The notes below the pieces were generated by a model, which was not told where the DNA came from, made no database searches, and was given only the letters and a program-made list of their open reading frames with translations. Positions 41,915-50,705 of a stretch of 64,000 nt of DNA are shown here, piece after piece. The position numbers were made by a program, and so were the translations under genes. Origin of the DNA: Anaerolineae bacterium. GTDB taxonomy: Bacteria; Chloroflexota; Anaerolineae; Aggregatilineales; Phototrophicaceae. How positions within the stretch are numbered: position 1 is the stretch's first letter; each line of letters begins with the position of its first letter. The stretch spans positions 1 to 64,000 of the forward strand of contig JALHNT010000041.1 in assembly GCA_022843385.1 (NCBI GenBank). Reading direction: 5' to 3'.

Positions 41915-43051
41915 ATGCATATCGCCTTCAATGGCTGGTTCTGGGATCAACCGCATACCGGTAGCGGTCAATACCTGCGCCATCTGCTGCACCACCTGCG
42001 CCGCATTGCTCCCGATCTGCAATTGACGCTGGTGCTGCCGCCTCATATTCCTAACCCGGACACCCTGCCGGCTAATGTCACCGCTGTCGCCACATCGGGC
42101 AGCAGCGGCAACTGGGGCAAAGTCTGGTTCGAACAGCGGACGTTTCCGGCTGTGGTGGCACAGGTCAAAGCCGACATCGCTCACGTCCCGTACTGGGCCG
42201 CGCCTTTATCCTCGCCGGCGCGGCTGGTCACGACCATTCTGGATGTCATACCGCTGGCGCTGCCGGAATACGCCCAGGGTTTCAAACAGCGGCTTTATAC
42301 CTCGCTCGTGACGGCTTCGGCGCGGGGTTCATCCCACACCGTCACCATCAGTCAGGCCGCCAAAGATGACATTGTGAAGCATCTGCAACTGCCACCCGAC
42401 TCGATCACCGTCACCCATCTCGCTGCCGACGAGGCTTATCATCCGCGCCTGGGTGCTGAACGCGACGCCGAGATAAAACGCAAGTATCAACTGCCCGATG
42501 ACTTTGTGCTGTATCTGGGTGGCTTCGACGTGCGCAAACGGGTCAATCAACTGCTGCTGGCCTATACCTATGTCACCCAAGCACAGGGCGATGAATTCCC
42601 GCTGGTGCTGGCCGGGCGCGAACCGCAGTGGGGAACACCGGTTTTCCCGGATATGCGCGCTTATGCACAGCAGCTAAAGATCACCGACTACCTGCGCTGG
42701 ATTGGCTATGTCGATGAAGCCGATAAGCCATCGCTCTATCGGCTGGCGCGGGTCTTTGTCTACCCCACTCGCTATGAAGGCTTTGGGCTGCCGCTGCTGG
42801 AAGCGATGGCCTCTGGCACACCGGTGGTCGCCAACGAGGTCTCGTGCCTGCCGGAGATTGCTGGCGACGGTGCGTATCTGGTGCGTGATGGCGAGGCGCG
42901 GGCGATGGGCGGCGCGATCCTCGCCCTGCTGTTGCAGGAGCCGTTCCGCGACTCGCTCATCAATCAGGGACTGGCGCGCGCCACCGCCTTCAGTTGGCGC
43001 AAAACTGCCAAAGAAACGTTGGCGGTTTATCAGCGGGTGATGGCGATGTGA
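41915..43051 (+). CDS. GT4 glycosyltransferase
   Basis: This 378-residue GT-B enzyme transfers a sugar from a nucleotide donor to an acceptor, probably a lipid-linked glycan. The N-terminal acceptor domain has GSGQYLRHLLHHL. The donor domain has LYLGGFDVRKR and the E-x7-E motif in EGFGLPLLEAMASGTPVV. A TACAAT element lies about 45 bases before the ATG. It is the first gene in a set with a flippase and further GT4 genes, which fits assembly of an exported polysaccharide. Confidence 0.9.
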   Translation: MHIAFNGWFWDQPHTGSGQYLRHLLHHLRRIAPDLQLTLVLPPHIPNPDTLPANVTAVATSGSSGNWGKVWFEQRTFPAVVAQVKADIAHVPYWAAPLSSPARLVTTILDVIPLALPEYAQGFKQRLYTSLVTASARGSSHTVTISQAAKDDIVKHLQLPPDSITVTHLAADEAYHPRLGAERDAEIKRKYQLPDDFVLYLGGFDVRKRVNQLLLAYTYVTQAQGDEFPLVLAGREPQWGTPVFPDMRAYAQQLKITDYLRWIGYVDEADKPSLYRLARVFVYPTRYEGFGLPLLEAMASGTPVVANEVSCLPEIAGDGAYLVRDGEARAMGGAILALLLQEPFRDSLINQGLARATAFSWRKTAKETLAVYQRVMAM

Positions 43052-43120
43052 TAACCTATTGACGCCCTGGGCAAAATAGGTGTAGGTTTGGCAATCAACT
43101 AGCATTGAATACCAGATTGT

Positions 43121-44524
43121 ATGCTCCATTCAATTCGGAAGTATCTGCAACGCGACCCAAACCTCAAAAACATGATCAAGAACTCCGGGACCATGTATGT
43201 ATCGGGGTTGATATCTTCATTTCTGATTGTGATTCAACAGGTGACAACAGCAGGACAGATCGGCGCTGCTGATTATGGACGATTTGCGACAATCGTTGGG
43301 ATTTCTGCTTTCCTTTTTCTCATTGTTGATGTTCGAACCTGGGAATTGGGCAGCAAGCTACTCGCAAAACCAGTGATTGATCGAGATGTTGACGAAATCA
43401 CACGTCTCACCACCTGGTTATGGATGATCGATTGGGCTACCGGACTGATTAGCTTTCTGGCACTGTTTCTGCTTGCCCCTTTCGTTGCATTATTTTTCCT
43501 TGATGCATCGGATCTAACATGGATTGTCATGGTCTATGCTATTTCCCTTCCATTTCGCATGTCGGCCAATGGGATAACGCGAACCTTGATCCGCATGTAC
43601 GATCGTTATGATTGGCTATCAGTAAAGTCTATTGTCTATGGATTGTCGCGCCTCATTTTCATTTCTGGAGCTGCTTTTGCGGGGTGGGGCCTTCCAGGAG
43701 TTATCGTAGGCGCAGCGCTGTCAGAAATCATCGGCGCATTGATATTGATTCTCATGATGCTTCGATTGTTTCAGCGCGAAATGCCTGGGGTAAAATGGTT
43801 CAACAGACAAAAGCCACGCCAATATCAACAGGGTATTCACATGATGCGCTCTCTATGGCTCAGTGCAACACTCTGGGGATTAGAAGTCGAGATGTATGTT
43901 CCCATTCTGGCGCTGATGTCAACGCCTGCACAGGTTGGTATTTTCAGAAGCGCATTGGATATCGCTGAAACCATCGAGAAACTCTTAGTACCATTTATGC
44001 TGGTGTTATTTCCGCAGATTGTGAAGTCGTATGAGCAGCACACCCGGGCACAGTTTCTGCGTATTATCAAACAATCGGCGGGGTTGATGGGGATGCTGAC
44101 AATTCCATTTTTGTTGGGGATCGTAATCTTGGGACCGTTGTTGCTACCCCAGCTATTGAACGAAAGCTATGAAGGAGTTGCACAGGTCGCCACATATATT
44201 GCTCTGGGCTTCACCGTCTATGGGATATTGATGTGGACAAGGCCTGCATTGGTCGCACTGAATCATGTCCGGGTATTGAATTGGATTGGTATTTCTGTGA
44301 TTTCTATCGCAGCCTTATTGCTGTTTATCCTAACTCCAACATTGGGCGCAATCGGGGCAGCCCTGGTGCGGGGTGGTGCTATGGTTTGCCAGTACATCCT
44401 TTCCATGACAATTTTTGTTCATATCGTGAGGCACGAAAAACTGCCGCAGGAGTTGTTGGAGCTCAACCCTCAGGTTGCCAGCAGTTCGCCGCCTCCGTCA
44501 ACAGAGCGAAATGCTTCAATTTGA
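43121..44524 (+). CDS. Wzx/MATE-like polysaccharide flippase
   Basis: This 467-residue membrane protein has about 12-14 transmembrane helices and an N terminus (NSGTMYVSGLISSFLIVIQQ) typical of oligosaccharide flippases of the Wzx/RfbX type. It would move lipid-linked glycan units across the membrane. The gene and the opposing FkbM gene after it are visibly richer in A+T than the rest of the window, which suggests recent horizontal acquisition, as is common for such loci. Its 3' end overlaps the convergent FkbM-family gene by 55 bases. Confidence 0.85.
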   Translation: MLHSIRKYLQRDPNLKNMIKNSGTMYVSGLISSFLIVIQQVTTAGQIGAADYGRFATIVGISAFLFLIVDVRTWELGSKLLAKPVIDRDVDEITRLTTWLWMIDWATGLISFLALFLLAPFVALFFLDASDLTWIVMVYAISLPFRMSANGITRTLIRMYDRYDWLSVKSIVYGLSRLIFISGAAFAGWGLPGVIVGAALSEIIGALILILMMLRLFQREMPGVKWFNRQKPRQYQQGIHMMRSLWLSATLWGLEVEMYVPILALMSTPAQVGIFRSALDIAETIEKLLVPFMLVLFPQIVKSYEQHTRAQFLRIIKQSAGLMGMLTIPFLLGIVILGPLLLPQLLNESYEGVAQVATYIALGFTVYGILMWTRPALVALNHVRVLNWIGISVISIAALLLFILTPTLGAIGAALVRGGAMVCQYILSMTIFVHIVRHEKLPQELLELNPQVASSSPPPSTERNASI

Positions 44525-45204
44525 TAGCCGAATTCTCTCAGAAAAATTTCACACTGTTTGTGAACTATCTCGCCATGGGTAGCCAGAAAAATGCGTGGAC
44601 GCTGAGTCTGTAATAGTCGTGATGCACCTTTCAAAACGCTGAGTTCAGCTCCCTCAACATCAATCTTGAGAATCGTTGCTGGGCGTAGGGCTTCTCGTTC
44701 AATTAATGTGTCGAGTGATATTGCCTCAACCTCCAGATTGCCTTGCTCATCAATCCGTCCCATTCCATCGCTCAGACCTTCCTGAAAACGAACCCTGTCA
44801 CTCTTGTCAGAGACCGCAAGCCGAAAGAGACGACAGTTGGACAAATGATTAATCTGAATGTGCTTGTCGATTAAATCGGCATTAGCCGGAAATGGCTCAA
44901 AGGCATAGACATAGCCTGAGCCTTGAACAAAATGAGATGCAAATAAAGTATAGAAGCCAACATTGGCACCAATGTCATAAAATACATCGCCGGCACGAAT
45001 ATGACGAGCCATCAATTGCTGTTTCTCGATCTCATAGCTCCCAAGCCAAAATGAATGCAGGCTGAAGCTAATAACCCACTTCTTGCCACGAAGCGGTCCC
45101 TGTAGTATTGGAACGATAGTTCCTTTAGGAATCATGTCTAGAGGAAAGCGGAGAATTCGACCCAAGCTTCGACTGTTACGGGTTATTGCGGAGAAATCAA
45201 TCAT
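44470..45204 (-). CDS. FkbM-family methyltransferase
   Basis: This 244-residue SAM-dependent methyltransferase starts at an ATG with GAGGTG four bases upstream. The longer frame up to 45276 would run into the divergent gene start. Motif I is VFYDIGANVGFYTLF, followed by VYAFEPFPANADL; ILKIDVEGAELSVLKGA is the FkbM signature near the C-terminal part. These enzymes methylate hydroxyls, often of glycans. Its place in a polysaccharide locus supports a sugar O-methylation role. A+T content matches the flippase. Confidence 0.87.
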   Translation of the reverse strand: MIDFSAITRNSRSLGRILRFPLDMIPKGTIVPILQGPLRGKKWVISFSLHSFWLGSYEIEKQQLMARHIRAGDVFYDIGANVGFYTLFASHFVQGSGYVYAFEPFPANADLIDKHIQINHLSNCRLFRLAVSDKSDRVRFQEGLSDGMGRIDEQGNLEVEAISLDTLIEREALRPATILKIDVEGAELSVLKGASRLLQTQRPRIFLATHGEIVHKQCEIFLREFGYQIEAFRSVDGGGELLAT

Positions 45205-45270
45205 AATCACCTCAATTTGATTATACACTGAAGACAGGACTTCTATTCGTTCAGGAAATCGAGACCATAT

Positions 45271-46494
45271 ATGCACATCCTTGTTCTGACCGATGAAATC
45301 TACCCAGATGGAGTTGGCGGGGTTGGCAAAAGCCTGTACAACGAGTGCGTCGGATTAGTGCGCCTCGGTCATCAGGTGACGGTAGCTGTCCGGGCGTTGA
45401 ATTCTGCCCTGCCACCCTCCGAGATCATCAACGGATTAAACATCATCCGCATCTTCGGTCCGGAACGTCAGCGGTGGTATTATCGTTTATTTCCCCTTAT
45501 AATCATCTACCAACTTGCGCGTTGGCTGGCACAGTTCAAACAACCTTACGACATCCTCTATCTGCACGGCGTCTTCTATTACATCCCGGTCTGGCTTACC
45601 CGGAACCCACAAGGCGTTCCAGTGGTATGCAGTTTCTACGCATCAATGGAAGAATATGTTCAGGTATTGGCGCAAAGCGGCAAATATGGCCGGTTTCGAA
45701 TTCTGGCGCTTATCGTAGCGAAGCTAGTGGGCAACATCGAGCGCTGGTCATTCAAACGAGCAGATGCCGTGCTGGCGCGCAGTCAGTTCTCACTGGATGA
45801 GCTACGCCAGCTTTACCCGGAAGCCTATGTTCCGCAGGCTGACAACCTGATCCCCCTGTGCATTAACACTGACATCTATGCCCCACAAGCAGATGCCCGT
45901 ATCCAGCTAGATTTGCCGAATGAACGCTTGATCCTCATAACGGTACGCCGTCTTGACGGACGCATGGGTCTGACTAATCTGATTGAGGCTGTTCAGCAGG
46001 TGCGACAGATCCACCCAAGCGTTCTGCTTCTCATCGCTGGCAAAGGCTATCTGCGAGCAGCTTTGGAAGAACTCATTACGCGCCATGATTTGGGAAGACA
46101 TGTCCAATTGTTAGGATTTGTGCCCGAGGCCGATTTACCAAATTATCTGAGCGCGGCTGATTTGTTTGTGATGCCAACCGAGAGTCTGGAAGGATTTGGC
46201 CTGGCTACAGTAGAAGCGCTGGCGGCGGGAGTGCCCGTTCTGGGAACTCCTGTTGGTGCTACACCCGAACTTCTGAAGCCGCTTGATCAGATGTTGCTAA
46301 CCTCAGATGTGCACGCGACTGCGCTGGCTGAAGGGATAAATTATTGGCTATCGCACCCCGAGGCTTTGCGTCAGTTACGTAACCATTCGCGCACTTATGC
46401 TGAAGAATGCTTCAGTTCAAAGGTTGTTGCGGCACGGTTGGCTGATCTGTTTCAGGGGTTAATCATCAAACATCGCTCTCACACGCGTTCATGA
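45271..46494 (+). CDS. GT4 glycosyltransferase
   Basis: This 407-residue GT-B enzyme has an N-terminal GVGGVGKSLYNE loop and a C-terminal donor-binding motif EGFGLATVEALAAGVPVLG. The TVRRLDGRMGLTNLIEAV segment is typical of GT4. The Shine-Dalgarno sequence is weak (GAGA). Its start lies 67 bases from the divergent FkbM gene, so the two share a promoter region. Its last 16 bases overlap the convergent GT4 gene. Confidence 0.9.
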   Translation: MHILVLTDEIYPDGVGGVGKSLYNECVGLVRLGHQVTVAVRALNSALPPSEIINGLNIIRIFGPERQRWYYRLFPLIIIYQLARWLAQFKQPYDILYLHGVFYYIPVWLTRNPQGVPVVCSFYASMEEYVQVLAQSGKYGRFRILALIVAKLVGNIERWSFKRADAVLARSQFSLDELRQLYPEAYVPQADNLIPLCINTDIYAPQADARIQLDLPNERLILITVRRLDGRMGLTNLIEAVQQVRQIHPSVLLLIAGKGYLRAALEELITRHDLGRHVQLLGFVPEADLPNYLSAADLFVMPTESLEGFGLATVEALAAGVPVLGTPVGATPELLKPLDQMLLTSDVHATALAEGINYWLSHPEALRQLRNHSRTYAEECFSSKVVAARLADLFQGLIIKHRSHTRS

Positions 46495-47714
46495 CCCACT
46501 GCTTTCAGCGCCGCTTCATAGGCATCAGCTGCCTTGTCGGTATCGAAGTGCTGCTCGGCATAGGTGCGTGCGCGTTGGCTGCACAGCTCATAGTAGACAT
46601 TGTCATCAAGCAACCGCCGGATGCTGGCGCTCAGGCCAGCGACATCGCCAAATGAAACGGATACTCCGCCGCCACTGTCGTCCAGAATATCTGCCACCAC
46701 CCCCTCCAGCGCCACGGCTACTGGAACACCACTAGCCAGTGCCTCATACAATTTGGTGCCCAGCGCGCCACGATGCAGTGGATGATTGTACAGCGCCCAG
46801 AACGCGATATCAGTAGCGGCCCAGACCTGCGACACTTCAGCGTAATCTACCCACTCGATCCAACGCAAGTTAGGCAGGTCACCCTGTACCAGACGGTCAC
46901 GGAGTATCTGCTGCTGCGTGCCAGTTCCGACGATAGCAAAGACAACGTCGCTACGATCTGTAAACTGTTTTGCTGTTTCCAGCATGGTTGGCACATCATA
47001 CGCCGTGCCAAGTGTACCAACATAGGCGACCAACCGTTTCCCCTCCAGCCCGTGTTTGGTGCGAAAGGCCGAACCATTATTCGCTGGATGAAACCGTTTC
47101 AGATCAACTCCACTGAATACGGTCTGAACCTTATCAGGCGAGGGTGGGATATAACCCCGGATGACCTGTTCCAGATAGGGAGTCAGCGTGATAATACGCC
47201 CGGCTCCGCGATAGGTCCAGTCAATTACTCGCCGCGCCAATTGATAGGCAGGATGCCGTGCCGTCATTTTGCCTACGGTCAACATATGATCCGGCCACAA
47301 ATCATGCACATCCAGCACATAAGGGACACGCTTGAGGCGACTGATCACTACCCCCGCTAGATTGGTGAACATCGGTGCAGCTTCCACCAGCATCACATCC
47401 GGGCGTGGCAGCCAAATCCCGCGCAGCAACGCGGTCAGCATGAAGCTAATCTGGCTGATGAATTTGCGGCTGACTTTGGGGCTGGGCGTGGCCCATAGCC
47501 ATGTTTGAATGACACGGATGCCGTCGCGCTCCTCTTCCACCGTAAATCGCCCGCGATACCCATCCAGAATGCGGCCATGGGGATAGTTCGGCATACTGGT
47601 CAGCACTGTGATCTCATGCCCGCGTTGACGCAGCTTCTTCGCCAGTCGGGTGACGATGATAGCGGCTGCTCCTTGATCTGGTTCGAAATAATTGGCGACA
47701 ATCAGAATTTTCAC
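46479..47714 (-). CDS. GT4 glycosyltransferase, WbuB-like
   Basis: This 411-residue GT-B enzyme is best started at GTG 47714, which gives VKILIVANYFEPDQGAAA, the usual opening of WbuB/Fuc4NAc-type GT4 transferases. The upstream ATG at 47753 adds 13 atypical residues. Further features are VLTSMPNYPHG, VLDVHDLWPD and the donor motif GTKLYEALASGVPVAVA. It probably adds an amino sugar or deoxy sugar to a lipid-linked glycan. It is transcribed opposite to the other two GT4 genes. Confidence 0.9.
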   Translation of the reverse strand: MKILIVANYFEPDQGAAAIIVTRLAKKLRQRGHEITVLTSMPNYPHGRILDGYRGRFTVEEERDGIRVIQTWLWATPSPKVSRKFISQISFMLTALLRGIWLPRPDVMLVEAAPMFTNLAGVVISRLKRVPYVLDVHDLWPDHMLTVGKMTARHPAYQLARRVIDWTYRGAGRIITLTPYLEQVIRGYIPPSPDKVQTVFSGVDLKRFHPANNGSAFRTKHGLEGKRLVAYVGTLGTAYDVPTMLETAKQFTDRSDVVFAIVGTGTQQQILRDRLVQGDLPNLRWIEWVDYAEVSQVWAATDIAFWALYNHPLHRGALGTKLYEALASGVPVAVALEGVVADILDDSGGGVSVSFGDVAGLSASIRRLLDDNVYYELCSQRARTYAEQHFDTDKAADAYEAALKAVGHERV

Positions 47715-47762
47715 AATGATCTCACTGATGATGGGACAAGTCTGATTGTACATCAGCCGGCA

Positions 47763-48392
47763 TTAAAAGAATCCTTGTCGCTTCACGGGCGGGCGGGGGA
47801 CGGTGCTGTACTCGTTGCTGAAAGGGCGGCGCGTCAGCAGATCGGCATAGCGCCGTTGAAAGCGGGCGGTCGCCTCCGATTCCAGATGGAGATGCATCTC
47901 GTAGGCATCCTCATTGTTGTTGCGATAATAGGCATCCAGGATGCGCTCGGTCTCAAATTCATACTTGCGATACAAATTCTGCGCCCGGTCATTCGACACC
48001 CGTACCTCCAACACCACCTCGCTGGCGCGCAGCGTGATCGAGCGCTGGATCATCCCCGCCAGCAAAATCTCGCCCCAGCCACGGCCGCGCCCGCGTGGAT
48101 GTACTGCGATCGTGCTGATATGCGCCTCGCCTCCGACATTCCACAGACCACCATAGCCGACGATGTGGCGCGTCACCGGCTCTTCCCACCCCAACCAGCG
48201 CTGCCAGAACGGCATCTCATCCTGTTTGCGGTACTCTAGCACCACCATATGGCTGTGCTCTGAGTCGGTGATTTCATAGTCGTAAGAACTTTTCGACCAG
48301 GGGATATCAAACGAGAGCCGGTCAATGCTGCTCACGTCAGTCACATCGGCCAGCGTCATATAGCGCAGCCTGAGGCTAACTTTCGGGGACAT
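47763..48392 (-). CDS. rimI: Ribosomal-protein-S18-alanine acetyltransferase-like RimI
   Basis: This 209-residue GNAT enzyme has the acetyl-CoA segment IAVHPRGRGRGWGEILL and the RimI-type LEVRVSNDRAQNLYRKYEFE. RimI acetylates the N terminus of ribosomal protein S18 in other bacteria. The protein is about 50 residues longer than Escherichia coli RimI because of an internal loop and a C-terminal extension. It overlaps tsaB by 17 bases. The tsaE-tsaB-rimI order is common and supports the name, although other GNAT substrates remain possible. Confidence 0.85.
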   Translation of the reverse strand: MSPKVSLRLRYMTLADVTDVSSIDRLSFDIPWSKSSYDYEITDSEHSHMVVLEYRKQDEMPFWQRWLGWEEPVTRHIVGYGGLWNVGGEAHISTIAVHPRGRGRGWGEILLAGMIQRSITLRASEVVLEVRVSNDRAQNLYRKYEFETERILDAYYRNNNEDAYEMHLHLESEATARFQRRYADLLTRRPFSNEYSTVPRPPVKRQGFF

Positions 48393-49056
48393 CCTGGGTC
48401 TTGATGTAGAAGGGCGTCACCTGATTGGCCGGGAAACCCGTTGGATTGCTCTGATACCGTTCCCAGGCCTCCTGTGCCAGAAAACCCGCCCGCCGCAGTC
48501 GATAGCCGGCTGGCACAAGCGTGACCGTCACACCGCGTTCCTGTGCGACCTTGATCGCCTCGAACCCTGCTTCGTTGATCTCGCCGGTCAGATGAGCCGC
48601 GCCATCCACACTGTTCAGCAGTGTTTCCCAATCCATCAACTGGGCATCACCCCGTGTCGACCAGCGTCCCTTGCGCCACTGATAGCGCCCCACAGCCACC
48701 CGTCCCCGTCCTGCCTGCACTACCACGATCAACGTGTCGGAATAATGTGATTGACCGGCTGCCAGCACATCCAGCGCCGACAGACCCACCAGCGGCAGCC
48801 GCCTCACTGACGCCAGTCCTTTTGCCAGCGACACCCCCACCCGCAATCCAGAATAGGTTCCCGGCCCGGTACAGACCGCCAGCGCCTTGATGTCGCTCGG
48901 GGTGGCATCGCTGCGCGCCAGAATAGCATCAATCGTCGGTGCCAGTTGCACACTGTGATTGTTGACCGTGCGCCAGGTCTGTTCAGCCACCAGGCTGTGA
49001 CCATCATACAAAGCCAGACTCATGAATTGGGTTGCAGTATCAATCGCAAGCAGCAC
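48376..49056 (-). CDS. tsaB: tRNA threonylcarbamoyladenosine biosynthesis protein TsaB
   Basis: This 226-residue protein of the ASKHA fold is the TsaB partner of TsaD in making t6A at position 37 of ANN-decoding tRNAs. Family features are LLAIDTATQFMSLAL at the N terminus, NNHSVQLAP, and CTGPGTYSGLRVGVSLAKGL. GTG 49056 is preferred because GGGGAT lies five bases upstream; TTG 49068 is an alternative. TsaB lacks enzyme activity of its own and supports TsaD, which is not in this window. Confidence 0.92.
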   Translation of the reverse strand: MLLAIDTATQFMSLALYDGHSLVAEQTWRTVNNHSVQLAPTIDAILARSDATPSDIKALAVCTGPGTYSGLRVGVSLAKGLASVRRLPLVGLSALDVLAAGQSHYSDTLIVVVQAGRGRVAVGRYQWRKGRWSTRGDAQLMDWETLLNSVDGAAHLTGEINEAGFEAIKVAQERGVTVTLVPAGYRLRRAGFLAQEAWERYQSNPTGFPANQVTPFYIKTQDVPES

Positions 49057-49107
49057 AATGATCCCCAATGATGACCGGATGCAGCCCGTTGTGGGACGAG
49101 CACCGGT

Positions 49108-49614
49108 TCAGGTTTTGACGCCGAAGGTGAATCCCCGGAAATGTTCTATCAGGTCTTCGTAGCGTTTGCCCATCGCCTGAAAGACAAAATTGCGGCGGGT
49201 CGGCTCCAGCACTTTGATGTCGATCCACAGCCGTTGACGCGGCAGCGCCGACTGGATGTGTTCCGGCCATTCGATGATGACCGCGCCATAACCGCTGAAA
49301 ATATCATCCAGATCAATCGACTCGATATCCGAGGGCTTCTCCAGCCGGTAACAATCCAGATGATATAGGAACTGCCGATCAGTTGACCGGGTATGAGCAT
49401 GAACCAGATTAAAGGTCGGACTGGTCAGCGGTGTCTTCGATCCCCAGCCTTTGCCGATGCCGCCGGAGAACACTGTCTTGCCGGCGCCCATATCGCCGGA
49501 TAAACACAGCACATCGCCACCCTTCAGCAGCGAACCCAGACGCATCCCTAAGCGCTGCGTCTGCTCGGTACTGTGGCTGATGATGTCCAGTTGTCCTTCT
49601 TTTAAGATGGGCAC
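49108..49614 (-). CDS. tsaE: tRNA threonylcarbamoyladenosine biosynthesis ATPase TsaE
   Basis: This 168-residue P-loop ATPase works with TsaB and TsaD in t6A synthesis. The Walker A motif is GDMGAGKT, followed by SPTFNLVH and the LYHLDCYRLE segment; IIEWPEHI is the Walker B-like region. GTG 49614 has CAGGAG about six bases upstream and is preferred over TTG 49635, which lacks one. It is the first gene of the tsaE-tsaB-rimI operon. A TGCTATAAT extended minus-10 element lies just upstream. Confidence 0.93.
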   Translation of the reverse strand: MPILKEGQLDIISHSTEQTQRLGMRLGSLLKGGDVLCLSGDMGAGKTVFSGGIGKGWGSKTPLTSPTFNLVHAHTRSTDRQFLYHLDCYRLEKPSDIESIDLDDIFSGYGAVIIEWPEHIQSALPRQRLWIDIKVLEPTRRNFVFQAMGKRYEDLIEHFRGFTFGVKT

Positions 49615-49643
49615 GCAGCTCTCCTGACCGTTCAATCCGGTTC

Positions 49644-49652
49644 ATTATAGCA
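49644..49652 (-). promoter_or_regulatory. Extended minus-10 promoter for the tsaE operon
   Basis: On the minus strand the sequence TTGCTATAATG contains TATAAT with TG one base before it (an extended minus-10). It lies about 30 bases upstream of the tsaE GTG. No good minus-35 is present, as is usual for extended minus-10 promoters. Confidence 0.5.
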
Positions 49653-49726
49653 ATCCCCTTGCCCAGATTCCACCTTCTCGCTGTCGCCGGACTTGGCTAT
49701 GATGAGAGCTGTTCAGGAGACGCAGC

Positions 49727-50470
49727 ATGACCGATACGCTGGTTCAGATTACCGATAATGTCTGGATATTCCCGCGTGATGAAGACCCGGCGCGCGCCCA
49801 GCCGAACGTCGGCATCGTCGTCGCTGGACACAAAACCGTTCTGATTGATGGTGGCAACAGTCCTCGCCATGCTCGCCGCATCATGATTGCGCTGGATGAC
49901 ATCGAAGCCCCAGCCGTCAGCCACATCATCTATACCCACAGCCATTGGGATCACGTCTTCGGCGCGATGGTCTTCGGCGCGACAGCCCTGGGTCACGAGT
50001 TATGTCGCAAGCAGTTAGGCGAAATGGTCGCCAAGCCCTGGAGCCACAGTTACATCCAGGAAGAGATCCAGCGTTCGCCGGCGCGTGAAGCCGGCTTGCG
50101 CGCCATGTCACGGGCGATGGAGGACTGGCGCAACTTCCGCATCGTCCAGCCGGAGGTGGTCTTCTCCCGGCATCTGACGCTCCACATGGACAGCATGACC
50201 TTTGAACTCGATCATGTCGGCGGGCTGCATTCACCCGACTCGATTGCAGTGCGCATCCCAGAAGCGCGGGTGATGTTCATCGGGGATAGTTACTATCCCC
50301 CGGCCAGCTATCTACGTCACGCGGAAGATACCTATAACTTTGCGCTGATGCGTTCGCTCCTCAGCGAGGACATCGACCACTACATCGACGGTCATAACCC
50401 ACCCATGACCCGCGACACCTTCTCCCGCTTTGCCAGTGGCACACTGCCGGATGAGATTGAACTGCATTGA
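49727..50470 (+). CDS. Metallo-beta-lactamase-fold hydrolase
   Basis: This 247-residue MBL-fold protein has the metal-binding motif THSHWDHVFGA, a later His in DHVGGLHSPDS and the final YIDGHNPPM. AGGAG precedes the ATG by seven bases. Members hydrolyse thioesters, lactones, glyoxalase intermediates or RNA. Sequence alone does not give the substrate, and beta-lactam cleavage is unlikely to be its role. It is divergent from the tsaE operon and seems monocistronic. Confidence 0.85.
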   Translation: MTDTLVQITDNVWIFPRDEDPARAQPNVGIVVAGHKTVLIDGGNSPRHARRIMIALDDIEAPAVSHIIYTHSHWDHVFGAMVFGATALGHELCRKQLGEMVAKPWSHSYIQEEIQRSPAREAGLRAMSRAMEDWRNFRIVQPEVVFSRHLTLHMDSMTFELDHVGGLHSPDSIAVRIPEARVMFIGDSYYPPASYLRHAEDTYNFALMRSLLSEDIDHYIDGHNPPMTRDTFSRFASGTLPDEIELH

Positions 50471-50560
50471 GCCGGTGATCTGAGTCCGCATTCCACCTGT
50501 TCCACTCAGCAGCGTCGGTCAGGCGCGCTGGCTGAAATGTACCCCGAAGGATATACTCAT

Positions 50561-50589
50561 TCGACAAATTCCTCTGAATTCTGTAATAT
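50561..50589 (+). promoter_or_regulatory. Sigma-70-like promoter before the PAS histidine kinase
   Basis: TCGACA at 50561-50566 and TAATAT at 50584-50589 are 17 bases apart in an A+T-rich stretch about 90-115 bases before the kinase start codon. Confidence 0.45.
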
Positions 50590-50705
50590 AAAATTGAAAT
50601 AAATAGTCATGTATCGGCGTTATTTTCTGTGGACGTAAGGATCTGAAGAAGTCGATCATCGCCTGAAAACCGGGTTTCGTGTATCAACAAGGCACAGGCC
50701 ACTTC

